Assembly (NCBI RefSeq): GCF_015160855.1
Contig: NZ_CP063373.1
Span: 2,232,001-2,296,000 of the forward strand
DNA from: Streptomyces ferrugineus
GTDB taxonomy: Bacteria > Actinomycetota > Actinomycetes > Streptomycetales > Streptomycetaceae
Direction of reading: 5' to 3'
DNA length: 64,000 nt
Position numbers and translations under genes: made by a program. This document shows positions 8,119 to 17,000 of this stretch, piece after piece. The notes beneath the pieces were generated by a model. The model made no database searches, was not told the origin of the DNA, and saw only the letters and a program-made list of their open reading frames with translations. Within the stretch, counting starts at the first letter, position 1. Each line of letters starts with the position of its first letter.

Positions 8119-11100
8119 TTACTGCACGCCGTCAAGGATCCGCCAGACCGTCCGGTAGGCCGTTCCTTTGGCCCCGAGGACCGACTGCCACGCGGCATCT
8201 GGAAGCGCGGCCAGCCGGGCACGGGCGTCGACGGGCCGGGTGCGGGCCTGGTCGCCGACGACGGCCAGGGCGAGGCGGCCGGCTGCCGACCGTGGCACTC
8301 CCGCTAGCCGCATCGCGATCGCGTCCTCGGAGCGCACGCCGTAGAAGGCGTACGACGGGATGTTCCGCAGCTCGCGCTGGGTCTCGACGGGTAGCGTCGC
8401 GAACTCCTGCCCGAGCGTCAGCGACTGCAGCGCCGACAGCCCCCAGGACACCGTCGGTGCCATGTCACCGAAGAGCCGCTGGCAGCACTTGGTGATCGCC
8501 TTGAGGCTGTCGGACTCGCCTGGCTTCTTGAAATGGTCGGCGGCCAGCTGCCGTACGGACGCGCCGTTCACCCAGTCCTGGATGACGCGGGCGATGTAGT
8601 CGCCACTGCGTCCCTCGTGTTCGTCCGTGATCTCGTAGAGGCTCTCCCTGAGCTCGGGCACCTCGAGCATCACCCCGACCAACTGGGCCAACGGCCTGCG
8701 GTCGCCCTCGAACAGAGAGGTGTACCAGACCTCACGGTCGATGCGCGCATCGCTCAGCCGCTTCAGCGTGCCCGCAACGCTCTCCCACGAGAAGCCCGTG
8801 CTGTCCACGAGTCCCAGCGCCTTGCCCGAGAGACGTTCCGCGTACTCCCGTACGCTGCGGGTCAGTTCGGCCGCCCAGCCGCTGTTCACCCGGCGAAGGC
8901 TCTGGAAGCCGAGGGTGCCGCGCAGGACCTGCTCGATCTCGTCGGCGAATTCCTCGTGGTCCCCGATCTGCCGGTACGTGTGGGCCAGGTACTGCACGAA
9001 GGCGGACCACTCGGGAAGGGCCGCCAGCGTGTGCAGATCGAGATGGCCGTACGAGGTCATGGCCCTGTCCACCATGTCGATGAGCGTGGAGTTCAGCTCT
9101 GCGACTTGGCGGCCCACGAAGTCCCGGAGTTTCCGGGCCCGTTCCTCGTCGGTCGCGGCCAGCGCGATCAAGCCCACCTCGCCCTGCTCGACGCGGCCCG
9201 CCCGCCCCGCCAGGTTCCAGAAGTCCGAGGCTGGGATATCGGTCCCGTACGGGAACTGGTGTGAGGCCAGAACGACGTTCGCCACGGGGAAGTTGACGCC
9301 CTGGGCGATGGTCGTCGTGGACACCAGGTGCGCCAGGTCCCCTGTCTCCATCAGGTATTCCGTCAGGACGCGGATGTCATCCGGCAGGCCGCGGTGGTGG
9401 ATGCCGACACCCTTGGCGAGCAGCCTCCTGAGCGGGAAGTCCGCGCCGAACTCCTCTTCGACCACGTCCTGCACCGCCCGCAGGTCCTCGCCGACCGGGG
9501 GCATGTCGGCTCGGTCGCCCGCGATCTGCTGGGCGATCGACCAGGCGAAGTCCGGCCGCTGGGCCAGCGTGATGGTCTGCCCGCGGTCGGCGAGGACCGA
9601 GGCCGTCGCCGCGGCCAGTTTGCCGGGACTGCCTGCCTGGGACCATGACAGGCCGAGCGGCCGGTACCTGTCCAGGGGCAGATCGTCGGGCACGCTGAGC
9701 GTTCTCCGGCTGGTGACGAGGGTCTCCAGGTTGACTCGGAATCCTCCCTTGCCCGTGGTCCGTTCGCGGTGGGCGAGTGCCACGATGCGGTCGTTCGGTG
9801 TCCAGTCCACCGACAGCCCGACCGACTGCCGGCTGCCGCTGTCCAGCCACTCGGCGATGGCGTCGCCGTTGTCAATGAAGGGAGTGAGGAGCAGGAAGCC
9901 CGCGTCCTGGGCCTCCCGATTGACCGTGGCCAGCAACAGCTCGAGCTTGATCCCGCGCTTGTCCACGCCGAGGTGGTGTGCCTCGTCGGCCACCACCAGA
10001 CACAGCGGACGCCCGATCCTCTCCTGCCAGCCGGCCCGGAGCAGCAGGTCGAGCTTCTCCGGTGTGGACACCAGCACCCGGAACTGCCGCTCGCTGCGGT
10101 CCGTGAGCATGTCCTCTTCCAACCCGTCGAACTCCAGGGCGGGACTGACCCGTTCCACCCCGATCCCGAGGTCGGCGAAGTCGCGGCGCAGGCGACGCGT
10201 CACCTGGTTCACGAGCGCCCGGTTCGGGGCGACGTAGGCCACCCAGCCTTGCTGCTTGTCGTAGGCGTTGAGGGCCTGGATGATCCGGAACTGGGCGATC
10301 AGGGTCTTGCCCGCGCTGGTGGGCAGGCTGACCACCACACTGCGGTGCGCCGTGCGGATCAGGCCTTGTTCGGCGAGAGCGACACGCTGTGGCGGCAGCA
10401 CCTCGAAGATCGGGCGTGGTCGTCCCCGGTTGACCAGGGAGGCGACGAATGCGTTCACCTCCGGGCTGACCGCGCGTGCCACCGTCCACAGGCTGTTGTC
10501 GATGATCTGGTCCGCCGTGGCGGTCAACAACCGTACAAGGACTTCCAGATCGGGGTCCGAGGAGGCCATGGCCGCTTCCAGCGCACGATCGCAGTGCGAC
10601 TGCACGCGCTCGCGCACGCCGAAGTGACGGCTGGGGCGCTTCTCGCGCATGAGATGACCGGTGGATAGGTATTCGGCCAGCAGCTCCGCCGTCTTGAGCA
10701 GGTGGTAATGGGCGGCCAGCGACCAGGCGGCCGGCCGGGCATCGTCCCCCGTCGCCGTGAGATACGCCTCCTCCCGTTCGATCTGCTCGCTCCTCAGCCG
10801 GGCGATGAGGTGATCCAGGGCGTCCAGGTCGTCCCAGCCTCGCTTGCGCAGCAACAGCAGCCACGCGTCGGCGGTTCCGCGCCGCACCCGGGTCTCCCAG
10901 TCCTCCTCGAGGTCCGCGGCGGAGGGCAGTCGGACGTCCGCGAGCAGCCGGGCCGCGAGCGGGGTCTCGTCCGCGATCCAGCCCAGACAGGCCGTGCGCA
11001 GCAGTTCGAGACGCGCCTCGGCGGAATCGCCCCGGGGCAGCCGGGCCCGCGCCAGGACGAACATCTGCTCGCACAACCGGCGCGTGGACTCCGCCTTCGG

Positions 11101-11304
11101 ATCCTCCGCGATCGCATCCCAGGCCAGTAGGTCCAGGGCGTCCACCGCGAAGTCGACAGCCTCCCCGCTGTCCGGGGAGCCTTCGGGAACCTCCCCGTCG
11201 ACCGCCCGCAGGGCGGAACGGATCAGCACACGCTGCGCCCTCTCACCGGCATCCTCCACGAGGTCCGGGTCCAGGGCGCCTTCGAGCCAGCCGAGGTCAG
11301 CCAA
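8119..11304 (-). CDS. Ski2-like DEAH helicase, HamB-like (Hachiman-type defence)
   Basis: A 1061-residue superfamily 2 helicase. Motif I is SLPTSAGKTLIAQ near residue 335, motif II ADEAHHLG near 440, motif V LVSTTTIAQGVNFPVANVV near 660 and motif VI NLAGRAGRVEQGEVG near 700. The AGRAGR form and the wide spacing are typical of Ski2-like enzymes. The first 300 residues are helical without a known domain, and the last 350 are a further helical region. It is coupled to an upstream nuclease-like gene (8-bp overlap). This nuclease-helicase pairing matches Hachiman, where HamB is an ATP-dependent helicase controlling HamA; DISARM or BREX helicases fit less well because their partner genes are absent or already present elsewhere. 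Confidence 0.7.
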   Translation of the reverse strand: MADLGWLEGALDPDLVEDAGERAQRVLIRSALRAVDGEVPEGSPDSGEAVDFAVDALDLLAWDAIAEDPKAESTRRLCEQMFVLARARLPRGDSAEARLELLRTACLGWIADETPLAARLLADVRLPSAADLEEDWETRVRRGTADAWLLLLRKRGWDDLDALDHLIARLRSEQIEREEAYLTATGDDARPAAWSLAAHYHLLKTAELLAEYLSTGHLMREKRPSRHFGVRERVQSHCDRALEAAMASSDPDLEVLVRLLTATADQIIDNSLWTVARAVSPEVNAFVASLVNRGRPRPIFEVLPPQRVALAEQGLIRTAHRSVVVSLPTSAGKTLIAQFRIIQALNAYDKQQGWVAYVAPNRALVNQVTRRLRRDFADLGIGVERVSPALEFDGLEEDMLTDRSERQFRVLVSTPEKLDLLLRAGWQERIGRPLCLVVADEAHHLGVDKRGIKLELLLATVNREAQDAGFLLLTPFIDNGDAIAEWLDSGSRQSVGLSVDWTPNDRIVALAHRERTTGKGGFRVNLETLVTSRRTLSVPDDLPLDRYRPLGLSWSQAGSPGKLAAATASVLADRGQTITLAQRPDFAWSIAQQIAGDRADMPPVGEDLRAVQDVVEEEFGADFPLRRLLAKGVGIHHRGLPDDIRVLTEYLMETGDLAHLVSTTTIAQGVNFPVANVVLASHQFPYGTDIPASDFWNLAGRAGRVEQGEVGLIALAATDEERARKLRDFVGRQVAELNSTLIDMVDRAMTSYGHLDLHTLAALPEWSAFVQYLAHTYRQIGDHEEFADEIEQVLRGTLGFQSLRRVNSGWAAELTRSVREYAERLSGKALGLVDSTGFSWESVAGTLKRLSDARIDREVWYTSLFEGDRRPLAQLVGVMLEVPELRESLYEITDEHEGRSGDYIARVIQDWVNGASVRQLAADHFKKPGESDSLKAITKCCQRLFGDMAPTVSWGLSALQSLTLGQEFATLPVETQRELRNIPSYAFYGVRSEDAIAMRLAGVPRSAAGRLALAVVGDQARTRPVDARARLAALPDAAWQSVLGAKGTAYRTVWRILDGVQ

Positions 11305-12118
11305 GGTCGCGCACCCCCACGTGCTGGGGCCACGTGGTCATGGCCACCGGAAGGTACCAGGCCGTCAGCAGGGCGTGCATCGGTTCGACGACCGTCTTCG
11401 CCAGATGGGCGGCGCGGTCGCCGAGATCCTTTTCCTGCGGTGTCGTGTCACGCACCAGACAGCCGACGAGCTGGATGTCCTTGCCCTGCGACTTCACCCA
11501 GCGGTTCACGGCAGTACGGTAGGCCGCCTTGTGCTCCGGCGTCCGGCAGCGGAAGTTCAGCCACTTCATGAGCGTGAGGTGGTCGTCCTTGCACGACAGC
11601 CGCTTCAGCTGCTCGATCATGCCCTTCGAGCCGACCATCACGCTCGGCGGGCAGTCCTCCTGGGAGGACGACTTGACCTCGCCGAACAGCAGCCGTGCCG
11701 AACCGTCCGCCACACATAAACCGACCAGATCGGCACCCGGCAGGCTCGCCTTGCGGGTACGCCGGTCCCGGGCGCCGTCCCACACCCACAGCGCACCGTG
11801 CCAGTGTTCCAGCAGCACCTCGGCGAGCGCCTCGCCGACCTGCCACGGCAGGGGCTCGGGCTCGGCCTCCAGAAGGGTGCTGATGAACTCGGTCTCCATG
11901 TCCGTGGCGGCCAGGGAACGCAGCCCGGTGAGGAACTCCCGGGTGGCCTCCAGATCGCCCACCCGCTCGGCCCACGGCCCGGCCGCCAACTCCCGCATCA
12001 CATTGGTCGTCAGCTCGACGCCGCTCCATGACACGGCCCCGTCCGAACCGCCGTACACCTCGATCCCGCGCGAGACGCGCGGCACGGCGCCGCCGACGGC
12101 GCTGCTTTCCCCCACCAC
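11297..12118 (-). CDS. PD-(D/E)XK nuclease-like protein, HamA-like (DUF1837)
   Basis: A 273-residue protein with a nuclease core: GADLVGLCV near residue 130 supplies the Asp, and LLFGEVKSSSQ near residue 148 supplies the Glu-x-Lys. Homologous HamA proteins (DUF1837) are DNA-cleaving effectors kept in check by their HamB helicase. The gene immediately precedes and overlaps the helicase gene, which supports this assignment; without a profile search the family call remains moderate. I chose GTG 12118, preceded by GGAAGGA at 7 bp, over the ATG near 12266, because the extra residues from that start are low-complexity Arg/Gly/Pro sequence. Confidence 0.55.
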   Translation of the reverse strand: MVGESSAVGGAVPRVSRGIEVYGGSDGAVSWSGVELTTNVMRELAAGPWAERVGDLEATREFLTGLRSLAATDMETEFISTLLEAEPEPLPWQVGEALAEVLLEHWHGALWVWDGARDRRTRKASLPGADLVGLCVADGSARLLFGEVKSSSQEDCPPSVMVGSKGMIEQLKRLSCKDDHLTLMKWLNFRCRTPEHKAAYRTAVNRWVKSQGKDIQLVGCLVRDTTPQEKDLGDRAAHLAKTVVEPMHALLTAWYLPVAMTTWPQHVGVRDLG

Positions 12119-12326
12119 CCGTACATCCTTCCCCCACAAGGCGCCGGTGCGCCGTCCCCGTGCGACCGTCCCGTGACCTGGCCGGCCCGGGTACGGGCGG
12201 GAGCCGGGGCGAGTGGTGATCGCGACCACTCCTGGGACCGACGGTGTGATCAGAATTCTCTCCATCTCCCCGCCGACTTGTCCACGCCGTGTGTCCGCCT
12301 GTGGACGGACTGTGCCGCATTCGCAG

Positions 12327-12773
12327 TCAGAGGAGTGGGAGGCATGCCCAGACGGTCTTGCCGGAAGGCGGGTACGGAGCGGTGCCCCAGCGCGTGGCGA
12401 GTGCGTCGACGAGCAGCAGGCCGCGGCCGGACTCGGCGGTGGGATCCGCGGGGTCGGTACGGGAGCGTGGCAGGCGGTCGCCTCGTGAATCGGCCACTTC
12501 GACACGGAGTGTGTCCGGGGCGTCCAGGGCGAGCGTGACACGGAAGCACCGGCCTCTCACCCGGCCGTGGGTCACCGCGTTCGCGGCCAGCTCTGCGACG
12601 ACCAGGGCGGCGGACTCGCTGACCGGGCAGGCGGGCGGCCAGCCCCATTCGGTGAGCTGTTGCACCGTGAGAAGCCGGGCGAGGCGGGCGCCGCGAGGGG
12701 TGGCGCTGAGGAGTTGGGTGAAGTGCCGGGTGGGGTGGGTGGTGGGTTCAGGGGTGGAGATTTGTGACTTCAT
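12327..12773 (-). CDS. ATP-binding protein (HATPase_c, anti-sigma-factor kinase-like)
   Basis: A 148-residue single-domain GHKL ATPase of the RsbW/SpoIIAB-like type abundant in Streptomyces. The N box ESAALVVAELAANAVTHG lies near residues 55-72 and the G boxes VADSRGDRLP and SGRGLLLVDALATRWG lie near 98-130. These proteins are usually paired with a divergently encoded XRE regulator and a DUF397 protein, exactly as here. The ATG at 12773 lies 122 bp from the proposed XRE start. Between its end and the nuclease gene (12119-12326) I see no gene; its end is about 200 bp from the HamA-like start, so co-transcription on the minus strand is possible. Confidence 0.82.
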   Translation of the reverse strand: MKSQISTPEPTTHPTRHFTQLLSATPRGARLARLLTVQQLTEWGWPPACPVSESAALVVAELAANAVTHGRVRGRCFRVTLALDAPDTLRVEVADSRGDRLPRSRTDPADPTAESGRGLLLVDALATRWGTAPYPPSGKTVWACLPLL

Positions 12774-12895
12774 GTCACAGAGCGTGGTCGGGTCGCTCTA
12801 CCCTGACCAGGGAGTTCCTCGGTACGGAGGGTGCGTGTACCGGTACGGACAGTATCCCGTACGAGGTGTCGGCCGTGACCTTATGGGGTGTTGGT

Positions 12896-13747
12896 GTGTC
12901 GGAGACGGCGGAGACGTACGACGAGGGTGACCAGGGCAGCGACCTGAACAGGGCCGTCGGCAAGCAGGTCAAGGTGCTGCGGGAGCGGGCGGGATTCACC
13001 CAGCGGGAGTTGGGGGACCGGCTCGGGTACGGCGAGGATCTCATCTCCTCGCTGGAGAGGGGGAGGCGGACGCCGCAGGCGGAGTTTCTGGTGGCGGCCG
13101 ATGAACTGCTGGATGCGGGGGGCTTGTTGAAGGCCACGATCGAGGATGTGGAGAAGGCCAAGGCGAGGGCTCGGGTGAGGCACCCTGCGTGGTTCAGGGA
13201 TTATGCGCGGTTGGAGCGGGAGGCTGTTGAGATCAACTTCTTCAGCATGGTTACGGTCCCGGGCCTGTTGCAGACCGAGGACTATGCTCGGGTCACGTTC
13301 ACTGTGCGGCAACCGTTGTGGGCAGAGGGGACCATTGAGCAACGGGTGGCAGCGAGGATGGCTCGTCAGGAGATCTTGACTCGTTGGCCGCCGCCGATCG
13401 TCACTGCGGTGATCGACGAGGCCGTGCTGCGACGTGAAATCGGGGGGAGGAAGATCCAGCAGGAGCAGCTGCGGCACCTGCTGAAGGTTGGCCGACTGCG
13501 CAGTACGACGCTGCAAGTCCTGCCTCTAAGGTGTGACGAGAACCCTGGTGTGGATGGACCGTTCGTCCTGTTGACTCCCAGGGGGAAGCGGCAGGTGGCC
13601 TACCTGGAGGTGCAGGGCGCCAGCCACTTGATCACGAACCCGGACGAGGTGCGTAACATGGCCGCACGCTATGGAGCTATCCGTGGGCAGGCCCTCACGC
13701 CGCGCGAGTCCCTTGCCCTGATCGAGAACTTGCTGGGGGAGCAATGA
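12896..13747 (+). CDS. XRE family helix-turn-helix regulator with DUF5753 domain
   Basis: A 283-residue regulator. The HTH lies near residues 22-75 (VLRERAGFTQRELGDRLG, EDLISSLERGRRTPQAEFL), followed by the Streptomyces DUF5753 domain with FSMVTVPGLLQTEDYAR and a C-terminal LLTPRGKRQVAYLE block. I set the start at GTG 12896 (VSETAETYDEG) because GGGG lies just upstream; longer in-frame versions would include a rare TTA leucine codon at 12881. Its stop overlaps the start of the DUF397 gene (ATGA). Such pairs act as developmental or toxin-antitoxin-like switches in Streptomyces, but the target here is unknown. Confidence 0.88.
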   Translation: MSETAETYDEGDQGSDLNRAVGKQVKVLRERAGFTQRELGDRLGYGEDLISSLERGRRTPQAEFLVAADELLDAGGLLKATIEDVEKAKARARVRHPAWFRDYARLEREAVEINFFSMVTVPGLLQTEDYARVTFTVRQPLWAEGTIEQRVAARMARQEILTRWPPPIVTAVIDEAVLRREIGGRKIQQEQLRHLLKVGRLRSTTLQVLPLRCDENPGVDGPFVLLTPRGKRQVAYLEVQGASHLITNPDEVRNMAARYGAIRGQALTPRESLALIENLLGEQ

Positions 13748-13944
13748 GTACTGCGGAACCTGCCCGCCTCGTCTGGGTCAAGAGCAGCTACAGCGGAGGC
13801 GAAGGCGGTGAGTGCCTGGAGGCTGCAGCCGCACCCGGCGCCATCCACATCCGCGACTCCAAGGCCCCCGCCGAAGCCCACCTCACCTTCCCCGCCCCTC
13901 AGTGGTCCGCGTTCGTCCGGTACGCGGTCCGCTACGTCAAGTAA
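13744..13944 (+). CDS. DUF397 domain-containing small protein
   Basis: 66 residues with the family signature LVWVKSSYSGGEGGECLEAA, then IHIRDSK and a C-terminal WSAFVRYA. DUF397 proteins are encoded next to XRE/DUF5753 regulators and are thought to be their small partners. Translation is coupled to the regulator through an ATGA overlap. The pglW gene follows 94 bp later on the same strand, so read-through from this module into the BREX operon is possible. Confidence 0.9.
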   Translation: MSTAEPARLVWVKSSYSGGEGGECLEAAAAPGAIHIRDSKAPAEAHLTFPAPQWSAFVRYAVRYVK

Positions 13945-14038
13945 TGACATCTCGCCGGTGCGTGCGTGAGGGATACGATGGCCCGCGGTCACCGGCGTGA
14001 TCGCACCGTTGACGGGGTGGCGAAGTTAGCGAGGAGCG

Positions 14039-17000
14039 ATGGAGAAGGACCGGTGGACGACCGTCACCGAGTCTGAATACGGGCACGAGAAGCGGGGCCT
14101 GGAGTCGATCCGCAAGCAGCTCCCCGGCGGCAAGCCGTGGCGAGCCTGGTCGAACTTCACCTTCACTGCCAATTCGGGCCATCCTCGCGAATGCGACCTC
14201 CTCATTGTCGCTCCCGGCGGTGTATGGCTGGTCGAGCTTAAGGACTGGGTCGGCCGCCTCTCGGCTCCGTACGGCACCTGGGTGCAGACGAAGGGGAACG
14301 ACGAAGAGATCGACCACGGCAACCCGCTGCACCTCCTGAACAGGAAGGCCGCGCAGCTGTCAGGCCTGCTGGAACGGGCGGCCGGGCCCAAGGACCCCAA
14401 GGTGTGGATCCGGGAAGCCGTCTGCATCACCAATCCCAAGCTGCGCGTGGAGTTGCCGCCGCATGAGCGGCAGAACGTGTTCACCATCGCCGAGCTGGTC
14501 AAGGAGCTGGGCCGGCCGCCACGCGACGAACGATCCAAGATCAATGAGGGTCGTTCGGCCAACATCGCCAAGTGGCTCAAGAAGGCCGGCATCCGTCCGA
14601 GCGAGGCCGAGAAGTGGGTCGGCGCCTACCGCCTGGACAAGGAGATCGCCTCTGGCCCGACCTGGGTGGACTACGTCGGTCACCATAAGGAGCTGCACGA
14701 GACCGTCCGCGTGCGCGTCTACCTGCGCGAGCGGGGCTCGACCGACGAGGCGCGCGAGTCCGTGGAGCGGGCGGCGCGCCGCGAGGCAGCCGTGCTCAGC
14801 CGCTTCAAGCACCCGGGGGCCGCGAAGTACAAGACCTTCGAACCGGCGGGCCACCCCGCCGGGCCCGCCCTGCTCTTCGAGCACGACATGCGGGCGATGC
14901 GCCTGGACGAGTACATCCGCCGCCATGGGGACGGGCTTACCATCCAGGCCCGCCTGGGACTGCTACGGCAGCTCGCCGAGACGATCCGCTCGGCGCACGC
15001 CGGCCTGCTCCACCACCGGGCCCTCGCCGCCCGCTCGATCGACGTGATTCCGGGCCCGCGCAAGCCCGGCGAGGAAGAGGCGTGGCTCCGTCCGCGTCTG
15101 GAGATCGCCGACTGGCAGGTGGCCAGCGCCCGCAGCTTCGGTTCGAGCAGCGGGGCGCGCGCCGCCGCTGCCCTCGCCCCGACAGCGCTGTCCGCCACGC
15201 ACGTGGCCGAGGGAGCCGGGCCGTACCTGGCGCCGGAACTGACCGCCACCCGGCCCGACCCGGTGCTCCTGGACGTGTACGGCCTGGGCACGCTCGCCTA
15301 TCTGCTGGTCACCGGCCGCCCTCCGGCATCCAGCCAGGCCGAGGTCCTGGCGATGCTGCGCGACGGCGACGGCCTGACGCCGTCGGCCGTCGTCGACGGC
15401 CTGACGGACGACGTGGACCTGCTGGTGCACGCTGCCACGGCCTACAACCCCTACCACCGGATGTCCTCCGTCGACGAGTTCCTCGAACTCCTCGCCGACG
15501 CCGAGGAGTCGGTGGGCATCCGGCATGCGCAACCCGCCGAGCCCGCGGCTCCCGCCGCCGCAGCCGGACCTGCCGAGGCCCAGGCCGAGCCCGAGCCGCA
15601 GGAAGAGCCCGATCCGCTGGAGGCCGAGCCCGGCGACGTACTGGGCGGCGGTCGCTGGCAGGTCCGTCGGCGCCTCGGCACGGGCTCCACCTCGCGAGCC
15701 TTCCTCGTCCGGGACCTGCGCGCGGAGGAGTTCCGGACCCGGCCGCTCGCCGTCCTCAAGGTGGCCGTCACGGACCGCAGCGCCTCCATCCTGGACGGCG
15801 AGGCGCAGGTGATGCGCCGGATGCGCGCCGACTCCCGGGTGATCAACCTGGTCGTGGACGAGCCGCTGCGGATGGGCGAGAAGACCGTGCTCGCCGTCGA
15901 GTACGTCGGCGACGAGAAGGCGGAACTCGCCGACGACGACGGCGCGAGCGGCAAGATCCGCGCCCGCGAGGAGACCCTCGCCCGCTGGCTCCGCGAGCTC
16001 GGCGCCATGGGCACGGAGTCTCTGGAGAAGTACGGCGACCAGCTCTTCGGCGCCGTCGACTTCCTCCAGGGCGAGGGTGTGTGGCACCGGGACATCAAGC
16101 CCGACAACATCGCCATCCGCAAGCGCCCCAACGGCACCCGCGAACTGGTCCTGATCGACTTCTCCCTCGCCTCCTACCCGGCCAGGGAGACCGCGGTCGG
16201 CACTCGGGGGTACATGGACCCCTTCATCGGCGGCCCGGTGAACAGGCGGGCGGTCTACGACGACCAGGCCGAGCGGTACGCCCTCGCGGTCACCCTGCAC
16301 CAGATGGCCTCCGGCGAGCTGCCCCGCTGGGGAGACGGCTCGGTCACGCCCGAGATGACCGACCCCGAGGAGATGCCGCACCCGGAGATCGCCAAGGACG
16401 CGTTCGACGACCCGGTGCGCAAGGGGCTGCGGCGGTTCTTCTGCCAGGCACTGCACAGGGATGCCGGTAAGCGGTACGCCACGCTCAAGGACATGCACGA
16501 CGCGTGGAAGAAGGTCTTCCTCGACGCGTCCCAGCAGGCCGTGCCCTCGTCGCACGGGAAGGGACACGGCCTCGACGAGGCGGTTGACTCCGAGGCGGTG
16601 CGCGACGAGCGGGCCGCCGCCGCCCAGCTCGACACCCACCTGTCCCTGTCGGGCCTGACCGCCGCCGCCGAGTCCTTCCTGTACGGCCTGGGGATCACCG
16701 AGGTCGGACAGCTGCTGGACCGCAGCGAGCGCGATCTGATCAACAAGCCGGGCCTGGGCGCCAAGACCCTCGCCGACATCCAGCGCCGTGTCCGGGAATG
16801 GCGGCGCCGTCTGCGCGCCGCGGACCTCAACCCGCTCACCGGGGAGGGCCGCAAGGCCGCCAAGGCCGAACTGGACGCGGCCAAGGCCGAGTCGGGCCTG
16901 GAGCGCAAGGTCAGCGACCACCTGGGCCTTGCTTCGGGCGACCGTTCCGCCCTGCGGCGGGTCTCCCTCGACGCGCTCGCCACCCGTCTGGTGCCCGAGC

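Noticed and set aside
8119..12118. DISARM assignment for the helicase/nuclease pair
   Set aside because: DISARM needs a methyltransferase, a DUF1998 protein and a phospholipase-D-like protein; none adjoins.
12119..12266. Longer HamA-like protein starting at the ATG near 12266
   Set aside because: The extra N-terminal residues are Pro/Arg/Gly filler, and GTG 12118 has a better placed ribosome-binding site.
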